Assembly: GCA_003282445.1 (NCBI GenBank)
Contig: QBZE01000007.1
Location: forward strand, 1 to 63,918
DNA from: OCS155 cluster bacterium AG-333-G23
GTDB taxonomy: Bacteria; Actinomycetota; Acidimicrobiia; Actinomarinales; Actinomarinaceae
DNA: 63,918 nt
Direction: 5' to 3'
Part shown: in pieces, positions 55,779-63,918 of the stretch
How the letters are laid out: every line of letters begins with the position of its first letter
Numbering within the stretch: position 1 is the stretch's first letter
The notes under the pieces: model-generated
Seen by the model: only the letters and a program-made list of their open reading frames with translations
Database searches by the model: none
What the model was told of the DNA's origin: nothing
Translations under genes and position numbers: made by a program

Positions 55779-56787
55779 AGTACCTATAAATTATAAAAGA
55801 AAAGATTTTCAGAGCGACCAAGAAGTTAAATGGTGTCCAGGCTGTGGTGACTATACACTTCTGGCTTCTGTACAAAGTTTTATGGCTGAAATGGGCATCA
55901 GTAAAGAGAAGATAGTTTTTGTTTCAGGGATTGGGTGTGCTGCAAGATTCCCGTACTACATGAATACTTATGGACTTCACTCAATTCACGGAAGAGCTCC
56001 AGCAGTTGCAACTGGTGTTTCTGTCTCTAATCCTGAACTCTCTGTTTGGATTGTATCTGGTGATGGAGACTCACTTTCAATTGGTGGAAATCATCTAATC
56101 CATGCTTTAAGAAAAAATGTTAATTTAAAAATCTTAATGTTTAATAACCAGATTTATGGTTTAACAAAAGGTCAATACTCTCCAACAAGTGAGGAAGGAA
56201 AGAAAACAAAATCTTCACCATTTGGCTCAGTTGAGATGCCTTTTAATCCAATGAGTGTCGCATTAGGAGCTGAAGCAAGCTTCGTAGCTCGATCAATAGA
56301 CATGGATAGAGATCTTACAGCTCATGTTTTGGAGGAAGCTTCAAAGCATAAAGGTTCAGCATTTATAGAGATCTATCAAAACTGTAACGTATTCAACGAT
56401 CATGCTTTTGAACAACTTACGTCAAAAGAAGGTCGTGTTGCTAACAGGATTAATTTAGTTCATGGTGAAAAGGTTATCTTTGGAGCAGAAGATGAACTTG
56501 CAGTAACTATAGAAAATGGTGAAGCCAAAATAGTTAAAAGAGCTGATATTGATGATTCTCAGATTTATGTTCATGACACAACTAAAAAGAATCCTTCAGT
56601 TGCATTTTCATTATCTAGACTATCTCATGGTCCTTATGGGCCCACTCCAGTTGGTGTCTTTAGACAAGTTGAGAGAGAAACTTATAACGAAGATGTTATA
56701 GGGCAAATCGAATCAGCAAAAGAAGCTAAGGGTGATGGAAAAATTGAACAATTGATTCGATCACTTGGAACCTGGGACGTTAATTAA
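55771..56787 (+). CDS. korB: 2-oxoacid:ferredoxin oxidoreductase, beta subunit, KorB-like
   Basis: A 338-residue TPP-binding subunit. EVKWCPGCGDYTLL holds the first Cys pair of the 4Fe-4S cluster, GIGCAARFPYYMNTYG adds another Cys, VSGDGDSLSIGGNH with NNQIYGLTKGQYSPTS is the TPP/Mg site, and YQNCNVFND adds a further cluster ligand. It completes the enzyme with KorA, whose gene it overlaps by 8 bases. The enzyme replaces the NAD-linked 2-oxoglutarate dehydrogenase complex in some aerobic actinobacteria. It is convergent with the phoU-like gene (6 bases between stops). Confidence 0.93.
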   Translation: MSKVPINYKRKDFQSDQEVKWCPGCGDYTLLASVQSFMAEMGISKEKIVFVSGIGCAARFPYYMNTYGLHSIHGRAPAVATGVSVSNPELSVWIVSGDGDSLSIGGNHLIHALRKNVNLKILMFNNQIYGLTKGQYSPTSEEGKKTKSSPFGSVEMPFNPMSVALGAEASFVARSIDMDRDLTAHVLEEASKHKGSAFIEIYQNCNVFNDHAFEQLTSKEGRVANRINLVHGEKVIFGAEDELAVTIENGEAKIVKRADIDDSQIYVHDTTKKNPSVAFSLSRLSHGPYGPTPVGVFRQVERETYNEDVIGQIESAKEAKGDGKIEQLIRSLGTWDVN

Positions 56788-56793
56788 ACTAAT

Positions 56794-57423
56794 TTATTCG
56801 TCTAAATAATCTATCTGATCTGTCGGCATAATTATCGCTGTAGCAGCATTTACTATATGCGAAACTATTCTTTTCAGATATCTATAAAAAAGTGTTGTAG
56901 CAACTGGGTACTGAATCTTCTCTTTATCTTCAAGAAGTGCTGTAATTTTTTCATCAAGATCATTATTTAAAGAAGACCCTAAAGTAATCAAATCTTGTAC
57001 TTTTGATTCATCATCAAGATTCAAACAAGATTGCAGATAAACTATTAATTTTCCTATATCATTTTTCAACTCCATATAGGTATCTAGGTCATCCCCTTTT
57101 GCAAAGGAGTTTCCAGTTTCTGCTATCTCAAATAAATTTTTACAGTAATCTCCTATTCTTTCAATGTCTTTAGACATTGTCATATAAGAAAGTAACAATG
57201 GAATATCTAAATTTCTAGAGTTTACCGCTGAGTGAATTATCATCTCTCTTCTTACCTCTCTATGAAGTTCATTTATAGCTTTATCAGTGTTGTATAAATC
57301 TTCTCTTACGGTCTCGAGATTCGTATCTCCTAGGAGGCAATTCATCGTAATATCGTAAGCATGCATACTATTGGTAAGCATCTCACTTAATTTTGCATCT
57401 ATTGAATCTAATAAATCAGTCAT
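56794..57423 (-). CDS. PhoU-like phosphate transport regulator
   Basis: A 209-residue all-helical protein with two PhoU repeats. ESIKLS-like spacing appears as DAKLSEMLTNSMHAYDI, and the metal/contact motif as MSKDIERIGDYCKNLFEIA with E-x-x-x-D in each repeat. It follows the Na/phosphate symporter gene by 9 bases on the same strand. It likely tunes that symporter, since PhoU domains are often fused to NptA proteins. A link to a PhoR kinase cannot be seen. Confidence 0.85.
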   Translation of the reverse strand: MTDLLDSIDAKLSEMLTNSMHAYDITMNCLLGDTNLETVREDLYNTDKAINELHREVRREMIIHSAVNSRNLDIPLLLSYMTMSKDIERIGDYCKNLFEIAETGNSFAKGDDLDTYMELKNDIGKLIVYLQSCLNLDDESKVQDLITLGSSLNNDLDEKITALLEDKEKIQYPVATTLFYRYLKRIVSHIVNAATAIIMPTDQIDYLDE

Positions 57424-57432
57424 ATTTTCTCC

Positions 57433-58578
57433 TTAATTAAATAGTACTACTCCCAAAAGTGGAATTAGTAAAAAAGTTACTAAAACGTAAAGTATTGCAA
57501 TATATCTTCTTTTAGCGGTTATAACACTGAGTCCTTTTGCCAAATTGACTGGAAAATTCCTTATTGCCTTTACTGGATAAACAATAATGACACCAATTAA
57601 GTTAAAAAATACATGATGGAGTGCAATGGTTAATCCTGCTGGATCATCAACAGCAAAGCTAGCTAAAACAGCTGTGATTGTTGTACCAATATTTGCACCA
57701 AGGGTTATTGGAAAAGCATTTTCAATAGATAAAATTCCTGAACCGACTATCGGTACAAGGATTGATGTGGTGATACTTGAACTTTGTACTGAGAAAGTAA
57801 TTAGGATTCCGATTAATATTGCAAAAAGTCCCCCACCCCTTGCAAGAGCTTTATCTAACCCAAATTCAATCTGATTGAGCATGAGAGATTTCATATTGGA
57901 TACGACATTTCTAAGGCTCAAGAAAATAAATGTTATTGCAATAATAATTAAAAGAACTGCATAGGCCCTGTAGGAATTCTCACTTAGATTTCCAATAAAT
58001 GGAATAGAAGACAGTCCGTCTAATATATTATTTGAACCCCACTTAATTCCTGCCTTGATTGGACTATTAGGTTTAGTTGCTGTAAAGCCAGTGGCAACAA
58101 TAAAGTCTGTTCCATTTTCAGCCATCCTTGTTATAAGTCCTGTGTATAAGTCAAGAGGGAAAAGTATTATCACCACTAATAAGTTAAAGAAGTCATGCAT
58201 AGTTGAGGCTGCAAAAGCTCTTTTAAATTCCTGTTCTCTTCTTACGTGTCCAAATGAAACTAAGGTATTAGTTACCGTTGTTCCAATATTTGCTCCCATA
58301 ACCATTGGTATTGCATATTCCAAGCTGAGCACTCCGCTTCCAACTAAACCAACAATAGTTGCAGTAGTAACTGAGGATGATTGCACTAAAACTGTACATA
58401 AAATTCCAACCAATAAACCAGCAAAAGGATTGGATACTGACTCAAAAAGTGCATCTGTGTATTCTGCACCTAAAGTTTTAATTCCTTTTTCAAGAAGTTT
58501 GATTGAGACGAGAAAAGAATAAAGAAAGAATGTTGCGAGTAGAATATTTACAATAGGTCTTTTTTTCATTTTTACCAT
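57433..58578 (-). CDS. Na/Pi symporter family protein (NptA-like)
   Basis: A membrane protein with the two inverted QSSS repeats that bind phosphate and sodium: VQSSSVTTATIVGLVGSG and VQSSSITTSILVPIVGSG, each followed by a GANIGTT motif. From the ATG at 58578 it is 381 residues; a TTG at 58596 would give 387 and an ATG at 58569 would give 378. No ribosome site decides. It probably imports phosphate with sodium, fitting a marine cell, and is regulated by the PhoU-like protein encoded downstream. Confidence 0.9.
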   Translation of the reverse strand: MVKMKKRPIVNILLATFFLYSFLVSIKLLEKGIKTLGAEYTDALFESVSNPFAGLLVGILCTVLVQSSSVTTATIVGLVGSGVLSLEYAIPMVMGANIGTTVTNTLVSFGHVRREQEFKRAFAASTMHDFFNLLVVIILFPLDLYTGLITRMAENGTDFIVATGFTATKPNSPIKAGIKWGSNNILDGLSSIPFIGNLSENSYRAYAVLLIIIAITFIFLSLRNVVSNMKSLMLNQIEFGLDKALARGGGLFAILIGILITFSVQSSSITTSILVPIVGSGILSIENAFPITLGANIGTTITAVLASFAVDDPAGLTIALHHVFFNLIGVIIVYPVKAIRNFPVNLAKGLSVITAKRRYIAILYVLVTFLLIPLLGVVLFN

Positions 58579-58646
58579 TAAATAAATTTGCTTCAATAAA
58601 ATATTACAGCTTCTTGAATTTATGCAGAGATATATAAAGTTTTATT

Positions 58647-59477
58647 TCAAAGTAATTCTGATTTTGAATTAAATTTCCCTCTGTTGAAAGCCAAGATATA
58701 TGATTCAACACCTAAAAATTCTTCTTTGTATTCATCTGGAATATTAAAACCCCACCAGTCATCTTTAAACTGACTTCGGTGAGCTTTCATAGAATTAATT
58801 TTATGTTCAACGTATTTTCTACCATCAACTTCAACATCTATATCATCATGTTCACTGCCAATTGGGTTAAATCTGTTAAATTCTTCTTCTGAAATAATTC
58901 CAGCATCAAACATTTGTTGTCTTCTTGACTGCAATCTTGTCTTAGACCAGGCACTGTAATAAAGACGCTCTGGAATCCATACTTCTTGATTTTCTTTAAG
59001 TGGGAACTTGTCTAAGTCACTAGCTGCAAAATAAGCTGCTGTTCCGATTCTATGTGTCTGAATATGATCTGGATGACCATATCCTCCAAAAGGATCGTAT
59101 GTTATTAAAGCATCAGGTTTATATTTTCTAATTATGTCGACGAGTTTTCCAACAGGATCAAAATAGTTCTGCCTCCAGAAACAATCTGGATCATCATTTT
59201 CACTAGTGCCCATCATTCCAGAATCTTTAAACCCCATCCATTCATATTCTTTTACACCAAGTGCCTCAAGGCTTGCCTCTAACTCTTTTCTTCTCATTTC
59301 AGCGAGTTTAGGAAAAAGTTCTTCTGGATTATCGTAGTTATGAATTTCTCCGGCAGAGCCGTCAGTTGCTGTAGCTACTACAACTCTGTGACCTTCGTCT
59401 GCATATTTTGCTAACGTAACACCCGTTGCTACTGATTCGTCGTCTGGGTGTGCATGAAAAGCAAGTAAGGAACTCAC
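58647..59477 (-). CDS. mca: Mca/MshB-family LmbE-type amidase (mycothiol S-conjugate amidase-like)
   Basis: A zinc amidase of 276 residues with the LmbE fold. Zinc ligands are His10 and Asp13 (AHPDDE) and His138 (GHPDHIQTH). The insert NDDPDCFWRQNY and the C-terminal KDDWWGFNIPDEYKEEFLG-like WWGFNIPDEY occur in Mca, which cleaves mycothiol adducts, and in MshB, which deacetylates the mycothiol precursor. I favour Mca but cannot separate the two firmly. Either way it indicates mycothiol, hence an actinobacterium. It follows atpC by 3 bases. Confidence 0.85.
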   Translation of the reverse strand: MSSLLAFHAHPDDESVATGVTLAKYADEGHRVVVATATDGSAGEIHNYDNPEELFPKLAEMRRKELEASLEALGVKEYEWMGFKDSGMMGTSENDDPDCFWRQNYFDPVGKLVDIIRKYKPDALITYDPFGGYGHPDHIQTHRIGTAAYFAASDLDKFPLKENQEVWIPERLYYSAWSKTRLQSRRQQMFDAGIISEEEFNRFNPIGSEHDDIDVEVDGRKYVEHKINSMKAHRSQFKDDWWGFNIPDEYKEEFLGVESYILAFNRGKFNSKSELL

Positions 59478-59480
59478 TAT

Positions 59481-59792
59481 TTACTCTTCAACTTCTTGGT
59501 CTACCATTTGAATGCCTTTTTCAACAGCATCCTCGTGGCTTCCATCTACCTCTTCTATAGCTTCTCCAAGAATTAAAACTTTCTCTCCTGTAATTTGAAG
59601 AACGCCCCCTGAGATTGCATAACTTTGTTTGGTGCCCTCTTGATCTACTGTAAGGCCTCCAGGAACAAGTGTTGCTACTGTTGGCTCATGTCCAGCAAGA
59701 ATACCTATCTCCCCTTCTGGTGTTCTTGAAATTACCATCGTAGCTTCTCCAGAGAAGAAGCTCTGTTCGGGACTGACTACTTCAACTAACAT
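59481..59792 (-). CDS. atpC: ATP synthase F1 epsilon subunit, short form
   Basis: A 103-residue beta-sandwich subunit (LVEVVSPEQSFFSGEATMV, GHEPTVATLVPGG). The usual two-helix C-terminal domain (about 130-140 residues in total) is reduced to a single acidic helix, EDAVEKGIQMVDQEVEE. The missing second helix is the part that blocks ATP hydrolysis in other bacteria, so inhibition by epsilon is likely weak. It is the last gene of the ATP synthase operon, 2 bases after atpD. Confidence 0.93.
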   Translation of the reverse strand: MLVEVVSPEQSFFSGEATMVISRTPEGEIGILAGHEPTVATLVPGGLTVDQEGTKQSYAISGGVLQITGEKVLILGEAIEEVDGSHEDAVEKGIQMVDQEVEE

Positions 59793-59794
59793 AA

Positions 59795-61228
<1,434 letters not shown>

Positions 61229-61235
61229 TTAATCT

Positions 61236-62114
61236 TTATTCTGCAAGCGCCTCAGCACCACCAACAATTTCTGATATTTCGGTAGTGATTTCAGCTTGCC
61301 TTGCTTGATTGCTTTCTCTTGTCAAAACTTTTATTAAATCTTCAGCGTTCTCTGTAGCAGCTTTCATTGCTCTCATTCTTGATGCATGTTCTGAGGTTGA
61401 GCTATTTAATAAAGCACCAAATAGTGTTGCATTCATATACTTTGGTATTAAATCTTCCAAAACTTCTTCAGGAGAAGGTTCGAATGAATAACCACCTGAT
61501 GTGTCTTCTGTTTCTTCTGTATTTTCTTCACTGTCACTTACAACTGGTAGTAATTGTTTTACCGTAGCTTTTTGCGTTAATGCTGAAATGTACTCTGTAA
61601 AGAGAATATAAACTTCAGAAACTTCACCTTCGTTATATCCTTCAATGACAGGCTTCATTACCTCAAAAGCATCATCAAACTTTGGCTCATCGGTTACACC
61701 TTCATATTCATTTACAGACTCAAAATTCCTGTAATTAAAATAGCCTGTTCCTTTTTTACCAACTGTTACAAGCTCTACTTCTTTATTTTCTGATAATAAT
61801 TCAGCTTGCTTATTTTCGGCTGCTTTAAGAATGTTGGTATTGTAACCTCCTGCCAAACCTCTGTCTGAGGTAACGACAATAATTACAGCTTTGTTACTTT
61901 TATTTTCTTCTGTGTCTTTATCTAAACCGCCTTTGCCCACTAAATCAGCAACAATTTGGTTTAAAACATCTACATAAGAATTTGAGGATTCCATTCTTTG
62001 TTGGGCTTTAACGATCCTAGAAGCTGCAATCAATTCCATTGCACGAGTTATCTTCTTAGTAGACTTAACACTCTTAATTCTTCTATTTATTATCCTAAGC
62101 TCAGCACTTGCCAT
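61236..62114 (-). CDS. atpG: ATP synthase F1 gamma subunit
   Basis: Rotor shaft subunit of 292 residues. The N-terminal helix RIINRRIKSVKSTKKITRAMELIAAS (seen as RRIKSVKSTKKITRAMELIA) and the C-terminal helix HASRMRAMKAATENAEDLI are the two coiled strands. VVTSDRGLAGGYN is the globular-domain signature. An acidic loop, ENTEETEDTSGG, at about 202-213 precedes FEPSPEEVLEDLIPKY. It lies 5 bases after atpA and 19 before atpD. Confidence 0.97.
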   Translation of the reverse strand: MASAELRIINRRIKSVKSTKKITRAMELIAASRIVKAQQRMESSNSYVDVLNQIVADLVGKGGLDKDTEENKSNKAVIIVVTSDRGLAGGYNTNILKAAENKQAELLSENKEVELVTVGKKGTGYFNYRNFESVNEYEGVTDEPKFDDAFEVMKPVIEGYNEGEVSEVYILFTEYISALTQKATVKQLLPVVSDSEENTEETEDTSGGYSFEPSPEEVLEDLIPKYMNATLFGALLNSSTSEHASRMRAMKAATENAEDLIKVLTRESNQARQAEITTEISEIVGGAEALAE

Positions 62115-62119
62115 AATCT

Positions 62120-63661
62120 TTAGCTTTCTTCCTCTGTTTCAGCTTCTTCTTCAACTGTTACAATTGTTTTCACAAATGCAGTAACAGCATTTTTCAATTC
62201 ATCTTCTGGTAGGTCTCCTGTATCTCTAATGGTTTCAAGTATTTCAGGATGCCTTGTGTTGATATATTCGTGAAGACCTTCTTCAGCTGAAACCATATCT
62301 TCCTCAGGTACCTTATCTAAATAACCTTCTGTTACAGCAAAGAGTGTTACAACCTGATACTCAACTGACACTGGTTCATACTGTGCTTGCTTTAATATCT
62401 CTACTACCCTTCTACCTCTATCAAGCTGTGCTTGGGAAGCAGCATCAAGGTCTGAACCGAATTCAGCAAATGCTTCTAACTCTCTAAACTGTGCCAAGTT
62501 GATTCTTAAAGGTCCTGCAACTTTCTTCATAGCTTTAATCTGTGCCGCACCACCTACACGAGATACTGACGTACCCGGGTTAACGGCTGGTCTAATTCCT
62601 GAGTAAAACAATTCACTCTCAAGATAAATTTGACCATCAGTAATTGAGATAACATTTGTAGGAATAAAAGCTGAAACGTCACCAGCTTTAGTCTCAATAA
62701 TTGGTAGTCCTGTTAAAGATCCTCCTCCAAGTTCATCGGAAACTTTTGCACAACGCTCTAATAGCCTTGAGTGAAGATAAAATACATCTCCAGGATACGC
62801 TTCTCGACCTGGTGGCCTTCTAAGAAGTAATGATATCTGCCTATAAGCATCTGCTTGTTTAGACAAGTCATCAAAAACAATTAAGCCATGCTCACCGTTA
62901 TACATCCAGTGCTGACCAATAGCTGAACCGGCATATGGAGCATACATTTGAAGAGCTGCTGCTGCGGATGCTGGAGCATTCACAACAACTGTTTTATCCA
63001 TTACTCCATTTTCTTCAAGCTTTTCTATAACTTCTGCAACGGTTGATGATTTTTGACCAATAGCTACATAAATACATTTAACATCAGTATCTTTTTGATT
63101 AATGATTGTATCAATTGCAACTGCAGTCTTTCCAATCTGCCTATCACCAATAATCAACTCTCTTTGACCACGACCAATAGGAATCATAGAGTCGATAGCT
63201 TTAATACCTGTTTGAAGTGGCTCTGATACTGGTTGTCTCTCCACAACAGAAGGTGCTTGTATCTCTAATCTTCTTGATTCAGTGAACTCAATTGGGCCTT
63301 TACCGTCAATTGGGTTTCCGAGTGGATCAATAACTCTCCCTAGAAATCCATCACCAACACCGATTGATAAAACTCTTCCAGTTTGCTTAACAGGCATACC
63401 TTCTTCAACACCTGAGGCATCTCCCATAAGCACAACACCAATAGATTCCTCTTCGAGGTTTAAGGCAACACCAATCAAACCACCTGGGAATTCCAATAAT
63501 TCTGAAGCCATAACATTTTCAAGGCCTTTTACTCTTGCAACACCATCAGCAATGGTTGCAACGTGACCTACAACGTCATCTTTTAATTCTTTCTCCCAAC
63601 CTTTAAGGCTGTCTTTTAATGATTTCGATATATCTTTAGGATCTAATGTTAAATCACTCAC
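62120..63661 (-). CDS. atpA: ATP synthase F1 alpha subunit
   Basis: Non-catalytic nucleotide-binding subunit of 513 residues. The P-loop is [13 protein letters not shown] (about 171-183). [43 protein letters not shown] contains the arginine-finger region (read as [20 protein letters not shown]), followed by [14 protein letters not shown]. The start is GTG at 63661, 2 bases after the atpH stop, with GGTAGG within atpH as ribosome site. It is followed by atpG. Confidence 0.99.
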   Translation of the reverse strand: MSDLTLDPKDISKSLKDSLKGWEKELKDDVVGHVATIADGVARVKGLENVMASELLEFPGGLIGVALNLEEESIGVVLMGDASGVEEGMPVKQTGRVLSIGVGDGFLGRVIDPLGNPIDGKGPIEFTESRRLEIQAPSVVERQPVSEPLQTGIKAIDSMIPIGRGQRELIIGDRQIGKTAVAIDTIINQKDTDVKCIYVAIGQKSSTVAEVIEKLEENGVMDKTVVVNAPASAAAALQMYAPYAGSAIGQHWMYNGEHGLIVFDDLSKQADAYRQISLLLRRPPGREAYPGDVFYLHSRLLERCAKVSDELGGGSLTGLPIIETKAGDVSAFIPTNVISITDGQIYLESELFYSGIRPAVNPGTSVSRVGGAAQIKAMKKVAGPLRINLAQFRELEAFAEFGSDLDAASQAQLDRGRRVVEILKQAQYEPVSVEYQVVTLFAVTEGYLDKVPEEDMVSAEEGLHEYINTRHPEILETIRDTGDLPEDELKNAVTAFVKTIVTVEEEAETEEES

Positions 63662-63663
63662 TC

Positions 63664-63918
63664 TTACCTACCTTCTAAAACAGATTTTACTTCTTGGAGT
63701 CTTGAGGAAACTAAGCCATCAAAAGTTCTTTCACCAACGCTTACGCTGAGACCACCTATAACTGACTCGTCAACCTCTACTTGTAGCTCCACTTTTCTTC
63801 CAAACTTCTTTTTCAGTACTCTTTTAATACTATTTTGTGTCTTATCATCTAGCTCAATAGCCGATACAACTTTTGCTAATGAGGCTCCCCTGTTTTCAGC
63901 AAAATATTCTGAAACATA
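63664..63918 (-). CDS. atpH: ATP synthase F1 delta subunit (C-terminal part; start outside window)
   Basis: The last 84 codons of the delta (OSCP) subunit. The visible end [29 protein letters not shown] is recognisable as the family C-terminus, here in its parts [13 protein letters not shown] and [10 protein letters not shown]. It connects F1 to the b stalk. The TAA stop at 63664-63666 is 2 bases before the GTG of atpA, so the genes are coupled. The remaining N-terminal part lies beyond base 63918. Confidence 0.93.
   Translation of the reverse strand, partial: YVSEYFAENRGASLAKVVSAIELDDKTQNSIKRVLKKKFGRKVELQVEVDESVIGGLSVSVGERTFDGLVSSRLQEVKSVLEGR

Noticed and set aside
58055-58522. 155-codon + strand open frame opposite the Na/Pi symporter gene
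   Set aside because: Mirror of the hydrophobic repeats on the true strand; no independent signal.

Overview
The window reads as a stretch of core chromosome from a streamlined, AT-rich marine actinobacterium, plausibly of the Actinomarinales/Acidimicrobiia kind (inference). Pointers to Actinobacteria are a mycothiol-type amidase (Mca/MshB family), a nickel superoxide dismutase with its SodX-like protease, a CofC-like enzyme of coenzyme F420 synthesis, MurA with Asp in place of the catalytic Cys, and gene order. From memory, FAH-family protein/gltX/tRNA-Glu/tRNA-Gln and gatCAB/ligA/mnmA/cysteine desulfurase also lie close together in Mycobacterium. Genes are packed tightly, often with 1-8 base overlaps. 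I see no insertion sequence, prophage, CRISPR array or rRNA, and no gene-free stretch longer than 300 bases.

Layout. 1-2816: fatty-acid pair (acyl-CoA synthetase, then an SDR dehydrogenase cut by the window edge). 2869-6392: convergent alpha-glucan enzymes (GH13 amylase, MalQ). 6393-10332: leftward operon of RCK protein, cation/proton antiporter, DUF368 transporter, a 45-residue TatA and a lipoprotein cytochrome c. 10416-16236: YchF, two UMF1-type MFS transporters, FolD and an aminotransferase. 16244-19195: pyruvate kinase followed by an Nfu-N-like protein, an epimerase and a coiled-coil protein. 19239-22658: CofC, three tRNAs (Glu-CTC, Gln-CTG, Glu-TTC), GltX, an FAH-family protein and an unknown protein. 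22658-34219: IlvE, PgpA-like phosphatase, GatB/A/C, DapE/DapD, LigA, MnmA and cysteine desulfurase. 34220-38480: lipoprotein, Nfu C-domain, MurA, 6-phosphogluconolactonase, an EamA transporter behind a structured leader, and a thioesterase.

38592-41802: DeoC with one full and one catalytically empty aldehyde dehydrogenase. 41846-51055: nitrogen/carbon block with GltB, a HisN-like phosphatase, PEP carboxylase and Amt. 51183-56787: MetG, Ni-SOD, its protease, a small Cys-rich protein and the two subunits of a ferredoxin-dependent 2-oxoacid oxidoreductase. 56794-58578: PhoU-like protein and Na/phosphate symporter. 58647-63918: Mca and the F1 part of ATP synthase (C, D, G, A and the end of H).

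The most notable signal is non-coding. Between gltB and the hisN-like gene, on the + strand, is a complete tryptophan-type attenuator: apparently leaderless 14-codon peptide MLKINNWNWWNLHR, pause hairpin, antiterminator and strong terminator. No trp gene, indeed no + strand gene, follows it. It may be a stand-alone trpL-type RNA acting in trans, or the relic of a lost operon. Second-tier signals are a compact three-helix leader before the EamA gene, a GlnR-like box between amt and metG, a long hairpin between amt and ppc, a duplicated tRNA-Glu unit that overlaps the end of cofC, Nfu-like domains carried on two separate genes, and an untracked 55-residue Cys-rich protein tied to sodX.
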